Position numbers and translations under genes: made by a program
Source of the DNA: JABILX01 sp041648305
GTDB taxonomy: Bacteria > Patescibacteriota > Gracilibacteria > UBA1369 > LOWO2-01-FULL-3
Length of the DNA stretch: 12,833 nucleotides
Assembly (NCBI GenBank): GCA_041648305.1
Contig: JBAZPI010000027.1
Span: 1 to 12,833 of the forward strand
Direction of reading: 5' to 3'
Notes under the pieces: generated by a model
The model's database searches: none
What the model saw: only the letters and a program-made list of their open reading frames with translations
What the model was told of the DNA's origin: nothing
Shown here: positions 5,656 to 12,110 of the stretch, piece by piece
Layout of the letters: each line of letters opens with the position of its first letter
Numbering within the stretch: position 1 is the stretch's first letter

Positions 5656-7750
5656 ACATATCAAACTCATACACCGCCGTCGGCGTCAGCACCTTGATCC
5701 TATTCGCATTCAAATCAACGAAGAAATCGCGAATTTCCCCGATTCCTTCAACAACATATTGATTAGAGTAAATCAAATTGCCGGTATTTTCATCCTTATA
5801 GAACGCAAGAATCCTTCCGTCCGAATCCAAAACGAACACCTGCGACATTTTTTCGTCCGTGATAACCTTCACAGGATTAACGAAAGCATTGAACGGAGCC
5901 TTGCTGATAATTAAATCCTCCTTAACTCCTCCGTAATACTTCTGAATCCCGTCAGGCATCATGAACCAAATATTGGAATCAATCGCGAAATCCTTCGCCA
6001 AAGCAAAATCACCAGTAGTTGTATATTGAGCAGCAACGCTAAAAGTATCTGAAGTTGCCTTATAAGTGTATTTCCATAACTGATTATTGTCCGGATCCAA
6101 AACATAAATCTTATTAGACCAATCTTCGAGAGCAACTCCCTTGTGAAAAGCGCCTTCGTCCGTATCCATAAACGAAACAGCTCCCTCCTTATATTCAAGA
6201 AGCTTGCCGCTCTTTGTTAAGAAAACAAGCGAAGATCTGTCATCAAAATCAGTCGCCGCAATCACGGTTTCCTCATCGTCGAGAGTAACAGGATCCTGAA
6301 CCTGATCAACAACCAACTCATACAAAGCATTGTATTCAAACACAAACAACCTGTCATTCATCGAAACAAACCCGAGCGCGCTAATATTACTCCTTTTCTC
6401 GGTCAAATCAGCCAAAAGTGTTGGAGTGGAAATTCTCTTCACATTATCCAAAGCATCTTTTGTATCTTCAATCTGCTTCAGCAAAATACTCGCCTTCTCC
6501 CTGTACTGACCTGAATTCAACACTTCAAGAGCATCAACTTGAGCCTTCCCCAAAATCTGTCCCGCAGCCTCCTTATCATATTGTCCCTTGGTTTCAGCTT
6601 CGGAAATCTTATTCTGAACATCGACCAATTTATTGCTCAAAGCCTGAATCTCAGCTTGCTTAGCATTCCTGTCATAAACAATCCAAACCCCACCTATCAA
6701 AACCACTAAAACAACCACCAGCGTAAGAAGCACTTTTCCACCGCCGAATCCGCTTCTAAGCAACCCGTTTTTAAAACTGGAAATCCCAGCCCCGATCTTA
6801 GTCCCAATCCCAGCTCCAACTCCGGAAACCCTTGACCTCACCTCTCGAGAAGATCTGGCCCTGCTCAAAACCTGCCTTTCTCTCGATTTCTTCAAAATCG
6901 CCGAGAAAGCCCCCGAAAAAGCGCTCTTGGCAACACCTCCAACCTTAACCAAAACTTTAGAAAAAGTTGACTGCGTCCTCATTCCACCAGGAGTAGAAAC
7001 AACTCTTTCTGCAGAAGAAGAGGTGTCCAGTAGAGTATTTTGAAATTCATTACCAGCCCCAGCCGCCACTTGAGCACCCTCCGGAATCAAAGAATGAACT
7101 TCCTTAAACCCGATAGCGGTAAGCCCGACCTTCCCCAACATCTCGGTTGAAACCACATCCTTCAATTCAGCCAAAGCTTGCGCCGGATCAGAATTGGACA
7201 AAATTCTCCCAAGATCAGTCTTGCTAATATATCGAAGCAGCCTGGTCGAACTTATCAAAACCTTATCTCCCTCCTCGAGATCCCCATTGGCAATATTTGA
7301 GAACACGTTCTCGTTTCCTTCATCATACAACCCCTCCGTAATCACACTAACAAACTTCTTCCTCACAAGATAAGCCTCGGCATCCCCGCTCTGAGTAACA
7401 TACAAAATATTTCCAACCAAAGCGGCAATCACAATATTCAAATTCCCGATATAACCCGAGACTTTCTGGCCCTTGAAATCACTCAAAACCGCATTCACAG
7501 CCTTTAACGAATTTTCAAACCTGGCATAAGGCTCCTCCTCAAACCTGTTGAAAAACTCCTCCTGAAAAACAGAAAAAACAGCCTCGCCGATTTCCTCGCT
7601 ATTGGCAGGATTGTTCTGAATCTCAAGGTTGATAAAAATTTCCCCGCTCTTCTCCCCCAACTTATCATACTCATCATAGGAATAGTTCTCCAGATAGCTA
7701 TTGTCATCCTTCCCTATGAACAGGAAGTCATAATTTGCTTTTAAAGCCAT
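5654..7750 (-). CDS. Transmembrane protein: degenerate PP2C-like domain, coiled coil, propeller-like exterior
   Basis: It has 698 residues. Residues 1-220 resemble the PP2C phosphatase fold: NIVIAALVGNILYVTQSGDAEAYLVRK corresponds to the strand with the family's GDSRAY motif, and LEEGDKVLISS to the strand before its SDG motif. The metal-binding residues look lost (no DGxGG motif, and STRL where SDGL is expected), so it may be a pseudophosphatase. A low-complexity basic linker rich in S, R and G (about 220-338) leads to one strong membrane helix (339-359, LLTLVVVLVVLIGGVWIVY), a charged coiled-coil segment (361-440), and about 250 residues of short beta repeats (for example RLFVFEYNALYEL and KIYVLDPDNNQLWKY) like a beta-propeller. 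The likely topology is PP2C part inside, propeller outside, suggesting a sensor; this is inference. The gene has its own promoter, no Shine-Dalgarno, and ends at the 5521-5655 palindromic element. Confidence 0.85.
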   Translation of the reverse strand: MALKANYDFLFIGKDDNSYLENYSYDEYDKLGEKSGEIFINLEIQNNPANSEEIGEAVFSVFQEEFFNRFEEEPYARFENSLKAVNAVLSDFKGQKVSGYIGNLNIVIAALVGNILYVTQSGDAEAYLVRKKFVSVITEGLYDEGNENVFSNIANGDLEEGDKVLISSTRLLRYISKTDLGRILSNSDPAQALAELKDVVSTEMLGKVGLTAIGFKEVHSLIPEGAQVAAGAGNEFQNTLLDTSSSAERVVSTPGGMRTQSTFSKVLVKVGGVAKSAFSGAFSAILKKSRERQVLSRARSSREVRSRVSGVGAGIGTKIGAGISSFKNGLLRSGFGGGKVLLTLVVVLVVLIGGVWIVYDRNAKQAEIQALSNKLVDVQNKISEAETKGQYDKEAAGQILGKAQVDALEVLNSGQYREKASILLKQIEDTKDALDNVKRISTPTLLADLTEKRSNISALGFVSMNDRLFVFEYNALYELVVDQVQDPVTLDDEETVIAATDFDDRSSLVFLTKSGKLLEYKEGAVSFMDTDEGAFHKGVALEDWSNKIYVLDPDNNQLWKYTYKATSDTFSVAAQYTTTGDFALAKDFAIDSNIWFMMPDGIQKYYGGVKEDLIISKAPFNAFVNPVKVITDEKMSQVFVLDSDGRILAFYKDENTGNLIYSNQYVVEGIGEIRDFFVDLNANRIKVLTPTAVYEFDM

Positions 7751-7764
7751 ATTTTTAAGGATTA

Positions 7765-7785
7765 GTTATCTAGCTGTTATCTAGC
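7765..7785 (-). promoter_or_regulatory. Tandem GCTAGATAAC repeat at the start of transcription (candidate operator)
   Basis: Two identical 10-base copies of GCTAGATAAC (minus strand, 7785-7776 and 7774-7765) are separated by one base, giving an 11-base period, about one helical turn. They begin 3 bases after the predicted -10 box, so they cover the expected start of transcription and early leader of the 5654-7750 gene. Such placement is typical of an operator, or the repeat could act in the mRNA leader. Confidence 0.55.
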
Positions 7786-7788
7786 GTG

Positions 7789-7818
7789 AATATACAAGAT
7801 TTAAGGTATGAGTTGCAA
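7789..7818 (-). promoter_or_regulatory. Promoter for the 5654-7750 gene
   Basis: On the minus strand TTGCAA (7818-7813) is followed after 18 bases by TATATT (7794-7789), directly preceded by TG. The predicted start is near 7782, giving a leader of about 30 bases. The hexamers match 4 and 5 of 6 consensus positions. The promoter lies just past the end of the small 7826-7957 gene, so the large gene can be expressed separately. Confidence 0.55.
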
Positions 7819-7825
7819 GAATTTA

Positions 7826-7957
7826 TTAAATAGCGCCTTCGGGACAACCCTTGGGCCGAGCCATGTCATCCACATCAAAAAAAGAACGCGGATCAGTAAA
7901 CCCACCTGTTAACTCCCTAGCCACATCCCCTATCCTTTCGCAATCTTCCCTGCCCAT
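7826..7957 (-). CDS. Probable small protein, 43 residues, unknown function
   Basis: I do not recognise it. The reading frame runs from the ATG at 7957 to TAA at 7826 and gives a polar, acidic, soluble-looking peptide. It begins MGREDCERIGDVARELTG and ends ARPKGCPEGAI, with cysteines at 6 and 38 and no membrane segment. Three things support it as real: a promoter with a perfect TATAAT lies about 50 bases upstream, the third codon positions are rich in G and T like the neighbouring minus-strand gene, and it fills an otherwise empty divergent gap. No Shine-Dalgarno is present, which is usual in this window. It could still be a chance frame. Confidence 0.55.
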   Translation of the reverse strand: MGREDCERIGDVARELTGGFTDPRSFFDVDDMARPKGCPEGAI

Positions 7958-8008
7958 AATAATTAAGTTAATCAAATCTTAAAAGCTTAGAGAACCCTAA
8001 GCCCCCAA

Positions 8009-8036
8009 ATTATAACGGACAATTTCAATATGTAAA
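8009..8036 (-). promoter_or_regulatory. Promoter for the 7826-7957 gene, with a hairpin in its early leader
   Basis: On the minus strand TTTACA (8036-8031) is followed after 16 bases by a perfect TATAAT (8014-8009). Transcription would begin near 8002. The first bases of the transcript then form GCTTAG-GGTTCT-CTAAGC (8002-7985) followed by TTTT. This is a small hairpin that may protect the 5' end or cause early termination. Its -35 box stands 27 bases from the -35 box of the divergent rpmH promoter. Confidence 0.65.
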
Positions 8037-8059
8037 TGGGATTTTGTAAACGGGGTTTT
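8032..8059. repeat. Imperfect 14-base tandem repeat between divergent promoters
   Basis: GTAAATGGGATTTT (8032-8045) is followed directly by GTAAACGGGGTTTT (8046-8059), with two transition differences. The pair sits between the -35 boxes of the minus-strand promoter (8031-8036, overlapped) and the rpmH promoter (8064-8069). A shared binding site controlling both directions is a reasonable guess. Confidence 0.6.
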
Positions 8060-8063
8060 TCCA

Positions 8064-8092
8064 TTGACTATTTCTCCTGCTGCAACTACAGT
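8064..8092 (+). promoter_or_regulatory. Promoter for the rpmH-rnpA-yidC-jag operon
   Basis: TTGACT (8064-8069) is followed after 17 bases by TACAGT (8087-8092), 5 and 4 matches to consensus. The expected start is near 8099, leaving a leader of about 65 bases before rpmH. No other promoter-like pair as good is seen between here and the gene. Confidence 0.65.
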
Positions 8093-8098
8093 ATCCCC

Positions 8099-8124
8099 GC
8101 GCTTTAAGAAGCGCACTCGCTTCT
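8099..8124 (+). promoter_or_regulatory. Two mutually exclusive hairpins in the rpmH leader
   Basis: GCGCTT (8099-8104) pairs with AAGCGC (8109-8114) around a TAAG loop. The overlapping segment AGAAGCG (8107-8113) can instead pair with CGCTTCT (8118-8124) around CACT. The two folds share bases, so they compete. They sit at the very 5' end of the predicted transcript. Neither is followed by a T run, so control of RNA stability or translation is more likely than termination. Confidence 0.5.
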
Positions 8125-8163
8125 CAAGTCCGCACGAAATCCATATCCTAACTTTAACATAAA

Positions 8164-8307
8164 ATGCTCGGAAAACTTAAAAAGATGAAGAGACTACGAA
8201 AACACGGCTTCAGACACAGAATGTCCACAAAAGGTGGACGCGGCGTCCTAGGCAAAAGAAGAGCAAGAGGTAGAAAATCTCTCACGGTGAAAGTTCATTC
8301 AAAATAA
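8164..8307 (+). CDS. rpmH: 50S ribosomal protein L34
   Basis: L34 is the short, very basic protein of the large ribosomal subunit. The 47 residues, against 44-46 in most bacteria, contain the core HGFRHRMSTKGGRGVLGKRR (14-33), then ARGRKSLTV, matching the L34 signature HGFRARM...GR.VL..RRAKGR..L. The ATG at 8164 gives a normal family length; an in-frame ATG at 8185 would cut off part of the basic N-terminus. No Shine-Dalgarno precedes it. It opens the conserved rpmH-rnpA-yidC-jag order, and rnpA follows after 18 bases. In many bacteria this block lies next to dnaA and the origin, but here the upstream genes are different. Confidence 0.96.
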   Translation: MLGKLKKMKRLRKHGFRHRMSTKGGRGVLGKRRARGRKSLTVKVHSK

Positions 8308-8325
8308 AGGGCTACAAATTTTACA

Positions 8326-8727
8326 ATGATTTCAAGAAAATTTCGCCTAGGCAGACTCGACACTCGATGGCTTTTAAAGAAAGGCGGACACCTCACGAGC
8401 AACCTGTTTATAGTTCGTTACCTGAAATTCCGACCGACGAAGCAGCAGCCGCAGCTCGAACCGCCAAAATTCACAGTAATAGCCTCAACCAAACTAGCCA
8501 AAAAGGCAGTCGACAGAAACACCATCAAAAGAAGAGTTTACGAAGCCATCCGCCTGAACCTGAAAAGCCTAGACCAAGAAAGCCAAAACAAAGACGAAAC
8601 CTGGAAAGTCGCATTGATTCCAAAGAAAAGAATCCTTGATGTAGAATACAAAAAAATTGAAGAAGACATCCAAAAACTGTTCGCCAAACTGGCCAGATTA
8701 GACCAATTAACACTTAATAATGAATAA
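8326..8727 (+). CDS. rnpA: Ribonuclease P protein component
   Basis: It is the protein subunit that assists the RNase P RNA in cleaving the 5' leaders of tRNA precursors. The 133 residues are slightly longer than the usual 110-125, with a lysine- and acid-rich C-terminal tail. The family RNR motif is clear: KLAKKAVDRNTIKRRVYEAIR at about 56-76, with FTVIASTK just before it as the central strand. The N-terminal FRLGRLDTRWLLKKGG replaces the typical leader before the first strand and is divergent. The gene follows rpmH by 18 bases, and its last two codons plus stop overlap the yidC start (8720-8727), so translation is probably coupled. Confidence 0.93.
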   Translation: MISRKFRLGRLDTRWLLKKGGHLTSNLFIVRYLKFRPTKQQPQLEPPKFTVIASTKLAKKAVDRNTIKRRVYEAIRLNLKSLDQESQNKDETWKVALIPKKRILDVEYKKIEEDIQKLFAKLARLDQLTLNNE

Positions 8728-10012
8728 AAACTCACTCTTTAAAAACATTCTCTTATTTTTAGTAGTCTTCCTCGTACTCAACTTTATCTTCAAAAGCTGC
8801 CAATCATCGGAAAAACAAGCGTCAATTCTCGATCAGGGAGACATAGGCTTTATGACGGACGACACATCATACAGCCGCAACAAGGACGTAACGGTAGAAA
8901 TCAAAAACAATACGGCCACAGACTTTGTGATCCCTCAAGATTGCCCGGCAGAGCCTTTCGATGTTTTCCATTATGAGAACGGCGAATGGGTGCAAATCAC
9001 ATCCCAACCCGAATTGGATTGTTCAAAAGCCGTAAGCTACACCTTAAAACCGGGCGAAGAGGCCAAAGTTCCATATGATAACTGGAAACACGCACTATTT
9101 TCACGCATGGGAAGATTCAAAATCTCATTCACAACACAGGTTGCGTCCGCAGACGGACAAACCCAGGAGAAAACCTTCGTAACCAACGAATTCATGGTAG
9201 AAGAAGAAGGAATTCTCACCAAATTATGGAACGGTGTACTCTATCGCCCAATCTACAACACATTGATCTTCCTAATCTCCATTATGCCAGGCCACGACCT
9301 GGGCCTCGCATTAATACTCCTCACAATCATCATCAGAACCATCCTCCTCGCACCCTCTCACAAAGCGATGAAGGCTCAAAGAAAAATGCAGGAAATTCAG
9401 CCAAAAATTGAAGAGATCAAACAAAAATATAAAGGCGATCAGCAAAAAATCGCCCAGGAAACAATGCTGATTTGGAAAACTCAAAAAGTGAATCCTCTGG
9501 GCAGTTGTCTCCCGCTTCTCCTTCAATTCCCTGTTTTGATAGCCCTCTTCTGGGTAGTACAAGGGGGACTAAATCCGGATAACACATACCTGTTTTATAC
9601 AACATACGGGGACTTTTCCTTCTCAAGCATCACAACAGTTTTTCTTGGGCTCGATCTATTGAAAATAAATCTATACGTACTCCCATTGATCATAGGACTT
9701 TTGCAATTCGGCCAGATGAAACTCGCGATGTACCAAAAGGGCAAGAAAAAAGACGCTTCCGGCTCTGTAAGCGGCAGCGCCTCCGGCGCCCCGAAAGAGA
9801 TGGCAATGGCAAGCAACATGATGCTTTACGCCATGCCTGTCTTAATCGCTATATTCACAGCCCAGCTCCCTGCAGCAGTTGGAGTATACTGGGGAGCATC
9901 AACTATATACGGAATCGTCCAGCAAATATTTGTTAACAGAAGTTTTGATAAGCCAGAGAACAAATCGAATTCAGATGACGTAGCTGTCCGCGTAATTGAG
10001 AATAAATCCTAA
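8720..10012 (+). CDS. yidC: Membrane protein insertase YidC/Oxa1 with a beta-rich extracytoplasmic domain
   Basis: YidC inserts and folds membrane proteins, alone or with SecYEG. The 430 residues start with a membrane anchor (about 8-25). An extracytoplasmic domain follows (about 31-165), whose strand pattern (DVTVEIKNNTATDFVI, FDVFHYENGEWVQI, LKPGEEAKVPYDNW, GRFKISFTT) looks like an Ig-type or BsuPI-like sandwich. It does not resemble the beta-supersandwich of Gram-negative YidC. The Oxa1 core starts at about 168. It has the conserved groove arginine at about 206 (LLTIIIRTILLAP), the charged cytoplasmic hairpin (KAQRKMQEIQPKIEEIKQKY), NPLGSCLPLLLQFPVLIALFW (258-278), and further membrane segments near 305-335, 368-385 and 387-405. 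It overlaps rnpA and is followed by jag, the classic order. Confidence 0.94.
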   Translation: MNKNSLFKNILLFLVVFLVLNFIFKSCQSSEKQASILDQGDIGFMTDDTSYSRNKDVTVEIKNNTATDFVIPQDCPAEPFDVFHYENGEWVQITSQPELDCSKAVSYTLKPGEEAKVPYDNWKHALFSRMGRFKISFTTQVASADGQTQEKTFVTNEFMVEEEGILTKLWNGVLYRPIYNTLIFLISIMPGHDLGLALILLTIIIRTILLAPSHKAMKAQRKMQEIQPKIEEIKQKYKGDQQKIAQETMLIWKTQKVNPLGSCLPLLLQFPVLIALFWVVQGGLNPDNTYLFYTTYGDFSFSSITTVFLGLDLLKINLYVLPLIIGLLQFGQMKLAMYQKGKKKDASGSVSGSASGAPKEMAMASNMMLYAMPVLIAIFTAQLPAAVGVYWGASTIYGIVQQIFVNRSFDKPENKSNSDDVAVRVIENKS

Positions 10013-10021
10013 CTTAAATAT

Positions 10022-10489
10022 ATGAAAATCGACAAAGTAATAAAAGAAACGCTCGAAGAACTTCTAAACAGGCTTGGAACAGAGTTCGGCAAAATCGAAA
10101 TTGAAAAAACAGAAGACAACGCTTATTCCGTAAATATCGAAACAGAGGACGCCACAACCCTCATAGGACACCATGGAGAAACAATTTACAGCCTCCAACA
10201 CATCTTGAAAGTCTTATGCTGGGCAAAGACAAAAAAGAAAGAAGAATTCAACGTAATCCTCGATGTCGCAAACTACCGCAAAAGACAGGAAGAACGCGTA
10301 ATAGGCCTGGCGGAACACAAGGTTGAGTTCGTCCGCAAAACAAAAAGAGCGCAAGTCCTCCCCCCAATGTCTCCATACTTCCGAAGAATCGTCCACCTCC
10401 ATTTGATGAAACCGGAATTCGATGACATTGAGACGGTGAGTGAAGGAGAAGGAGACCTGCGCCACATTATTGTTAAGCCCGCGGAATAA
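10022..10489 (+). CDS. jag: Jag/KhpB-like RNA-binding protein (KH and R3H domains)
   Basis: A cytoplasmic RNA-binding protein normally encoded next to yidC; in Gram-positive bacteria KhpB (Jag/EloR) works with KhpA in control of cell division and elongation. The 155 residues hold a KH domain (about 30-90), whose GXXG-type loop reads LIGHHGETIYSLQHIL (52-67), and a C-terminal R3H domain with LPPMSPYFRRIVHLHL (112-127). The R-x(3)-H signature is Arg-Arg-Ile-Val-His. The N-terminal Jag_N domain of longer homologues is absent, consistent with the short length. It starts 9 bases after yidC and ends 9 bases before the SLH/RlpA gene. No Shine-Dalgarno is seen. Confidence 0.92.
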   Translation: MKIDKVIKETLEELLNRLGTEFGKIEIEKTEDNAYSVNIETEDATTLIGHHGETIYSLQHILKVLCWAKTKKKEEFNVILDVANYRKRQEERVIGLAEHKVEFVRKTKRAQVLPPMSPYFRRIVHLHLMKPEFDDIETVSEGEGDLRHIIVKPAE

Positions 10490-10498
10490 CAAAGCACA

Positions 10499-11515
10499 AT
10501 GAAGAAAACGCTTAAGCCCCTCCTGGCAATAATAAGCGCAATACTGAGTTTCACCCTTGTAGTCAGCTTTGAGCTGACAAATTCAGCCTTACAAATCGCT
10601 TTGGCAGAAGACGCCGAAGCTCTTGAAGAAGCCTCAGAAAACCTTCCAGCCTCATCGCCAGGATTTGATAGCTTTTCCGACGTAAAAGAAGAGAACTACC
10701 ACTACGTCCCAATAATTGAATTGGCAAAAGAAGGAATCATAAACGGCTACGACGACGGGACTTTTCACCCGTACGACACAATAAATCGGGCCGAAGCTTT
10801 AAAAATAATACTAGAAACATTCCGGGATTTCTCGGATGAGAGTTACGTAGAACCGGACAAACGCCCATTCCAAGACGTTCCACTAGGAGCATGGCATTCA
10901 AAATACATCGTCACGGCTTTAGACCTCGGGATAATACACGGCTACGACGACGGAACATTCCGCCCTTGGGACACGATAAATCTCGCGGAAGCCTTAACAA
11001 TGATCACGCAAAGTCTCGAAAATTACATTGCGGTCGCAACAGCAGAAGAAGCTGTTTTCGCTGACGTGGCTTTAGACGTCTGGTTCGCAGAATATTTTTC
11101 ATACGCAAAAAGCAGAGAAATGATAAATATTACAGACAATAACAATGTCCACCCGGAACAAGAAATGACCCGCGGATATTTCGCCGAAATAATCTACAAA
11201 CTAAAAAATTTCAGTAACGATTTTCACTTCGGAAAAGCAACCTTTTACGGAGCGGTCTCTCATGGCTCAGGCACAGCCTCAGGAAAAACATTCGATATGT
11301 ACGCAATGACAGCAGCGCACAAAGAACTTCCATTCGGTACAATTGTCGAAGTTGAAAATCTGGCCAACGGCAAAACGGTGCAAGTGGAAATAACAGATCG
11401 CGGTCCATACGGCCCAGGAAGAGTTATAGACTTAACATCGGCAGCATTTGATGTCATCTCCGACTTGCACAGAGGTATAATAAACGTACAATACAAAGTG
11501 GTTGAAGAACCTTAA
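10499..11515 (+). CDS. Secreted SLH-domain protein with C-terminal RlpA-like double-psi barrel
   Basis: The 338 residues begin with a signal peptide (about 1-36; KK, then hydrophobic 8-23, possible cleavage near ALAED). Three S-layer-homology repeats follow: FSDV...GIINGYDDGTFHPYDTINRAEAL (59-101), FQDV...GIIHGYDDGTFRPWDTINLAEAL (124-166) and a weaker third (187-235). These usually hold proteins on cell-wall polymers. The C-terminal part (245-338) is an RlpA/DPBB domain: GKATFYG, TASGKTFDMYAMTAAHKELPFGT and ITDRGPYGPGRVIDLTSAA. His274 and Asp300 match residues important in RlpA lytic transglycosylases, but the catalytic Glu position appears to be Lys263. It is therefore either a peptidoglycan-cleaving enzyme with a variant site or a binding protein. 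It lies in the yidC-jag operon, consistent with an envelope role. Confidence 0.9.
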   Translation: MKKTLKPLLAIISAILSFTLVVSFELTNSALQIALAEDAEALEEASENLPASSPGFDSFSDVKEENYHYVPIIELAKEGIINGYDDGTFHPYDTINRAEALKIILETFRDFSDESYVEPDKRPFQDVPLGAWHSKYIVTALDLGIIHGYDDGTFRPWDTINLAEALTMITQSLENYIAVATAEEAVFADVALDVWFAEYFSYAKSREMINITDNNNVHPEQEMTRGYFAEIIYKLKNFSNDFHFGKATFYGAVSHGSGTASGKTFDMYAMTAAHKELPFGTIVEVENLANGKTVQVEITDRGPYGPGRVIDLTSAAFDVISDLHRGIINVQYKVVEEP

Positions 11516-11531
11516 ATATGCACCGTGAAAT

Positions 11532-11843
11532 ATGCGCAAAAAACAAACCTTAAACACAGAAATTAAAAAAACCGTAAAACTCCTCATCACAACTCTTACA
11601 ATAATAATCGTCGTACTTGTTATTGTATTTCTTTTTTCAACTAGTAAATCCGCCCAACAAGGCTACGTACTGGAGCAGGCACGCATCCAAAACGAACAAC
11701 TTAAAAATCAATCCGAAAATCTAAAAGCGAAAGTTACAGACGCCCAAACCACTTCCAACTTTGAAGACAGCCAAAAACTCGAAGAAATGGAGCAAACACC
11801 GGAAGAAGCTTTAGATTATTTATTACCGGAAGACAACAATTAG
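11532..11843 (+). CDS. Small bitopic coiled-coil membrane protein, FtsL/DivIC-like in architecture
   Basis: The 103 residues have a basic N-terminus (MRKKQTLNTEIKKTVK), one hydrophobic helix (about 17-36, LLITTLTIIIVVLVIVFLFS), a polar stretch predicted as coiled coil (about 45-85, rich in Q, E, K, N and L) and an acidic tail ending LLPEDNN. The N-in topology with an outer coiled coil is the layout of divisome proteins FtsL, DivIC and FtsB. Sequence alone does not prove the family, because such proteins share little identity. It follows the SLH/RlpA gene by 16 bases in the same operon, ends in TAG and is followed by a hairpin. Confidence 0.75.
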   Translation: MRKKQTLNTEIKKTVKLLITTLTIIIVVLVIVFLFSTSKSAQQGYVLEQARIQNEQLKNQSENLKAKVTDAQTTSNFEDSQKLEEMEQTPEEALDYLLPEDNN

Positions 11844-11853
11844 CAGCTAAACA

Positions 11854-11881
11854 GCGCAAGAGAACGAAGTTCTATTTGCGC
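11854..11881 (+). terminator. Stem-loop after the FtsL-like gene (possible terminator or processing site)
   Basis: GCGCAA (11854-11859) pairs with TTGCGC (11876-11881), enclosing AGAAC-GAA-GTTCT (11861-11873) with a GAA triloop. It starts 10 bases after the stop codon. No run of T follows, so efficient intrinsic termination is doubtful. The 3' arm occurs again at 11943-11948, on the other side of the repeat element. Confidence 0.5.
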
Positions 11882-11883
11882 AA

Positions 11884-11950
11884 TTCCTATACATACCCCC
11901 CTAGAGGGGGGCAGGGGGGCAGACGCCGAAGGCGTCCTCTATTTGCGCAA
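11884..11950. repeat. C6/G6 hairpin repeat, copy 1
   Basis: CCCCCC-TAGA-GGGGGG (11896-11911) is followed by CA, a second GGGGGG (11914-11919), CA, and the mini-hairpin GACGCC-GAA-GGCGTC (11922-11936). The unit is bordered by identical 13-base direct repeats TCTATTTGCGCAA (11871-11883 and 11938-11950). This looks like an insertion with target duplication, or a duplicated flank. The C run can pair with either G run. Confidence 0.8.
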
Positions 11951-11964
11951 CTCCCCAAATCTGC

Positions 11965-11993
11965 TTGAATATTGCACTCCCTATAGGTAAAAT
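11965..11993 (+). promoter_or_regulatory. Promoter for tRNA-Glu
   Basis: TTGAAT (11965-11970) is followed after 17 bases by TAAAAT (11988-11993), 4 and 5 matches to consensus. The expected start is near 12000, leaving about 35 bases of leader before the tRNA. Confidence 0.55.
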
Positions 11994-12034
11994 CACCGCG
12001 TACTTTAGCGCGCTTTTAGCACGCCTCAAAACAC

Positions 12035-12109
12035 GGTCCCATCGTCTAGTGGTTAGGACAATAGGTTTTCATCCTATAAACGGGAGTTCAATTCTCCCTG
12101 GGACTACCA
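12035..12109 (+). tRNA. tRNA-Glu (anticodon UUC)
   Basis: This is a 75-base cloverleaf including an encoded CCA end (12107-12109). The acceptor arm GGTCCCA pairs with TGGGACT, with a G-T wobble at the first pair. The D arm contains TAGTGGTTAGGA. The anticodon stem ATAGG/CCTAT (12061-12065 and 12073-12077) closes the loop TTTTCAT, with anticodon TTC at 12068-12070, reading GAA and GAG. The T arm is GGGAG-TTCAATT-CTCCC. All features are standard for bacterial tRNA-Glu. It lies between copies of a hairpin repeat, and a stem-loop starts two bases after the CCA. Confidence 0.95.
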
Positions 12110-12110
12110 G

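Noticed and set aside
5594..5914. 106-residue frame on the + strand
   Set aside because: Antisense to the well-supported 5654-7750 gene and begins inside the palindromic element.
7760..8163. Replication origin next to rpmH
   Set aside because: Only one near match to a DnaA box (TCATCCACA at 7866, 8 of 9) is seen, inside the small gene. There is no cluster of boxes, no AT-rich unwinding repeats and no dnaA in the window.
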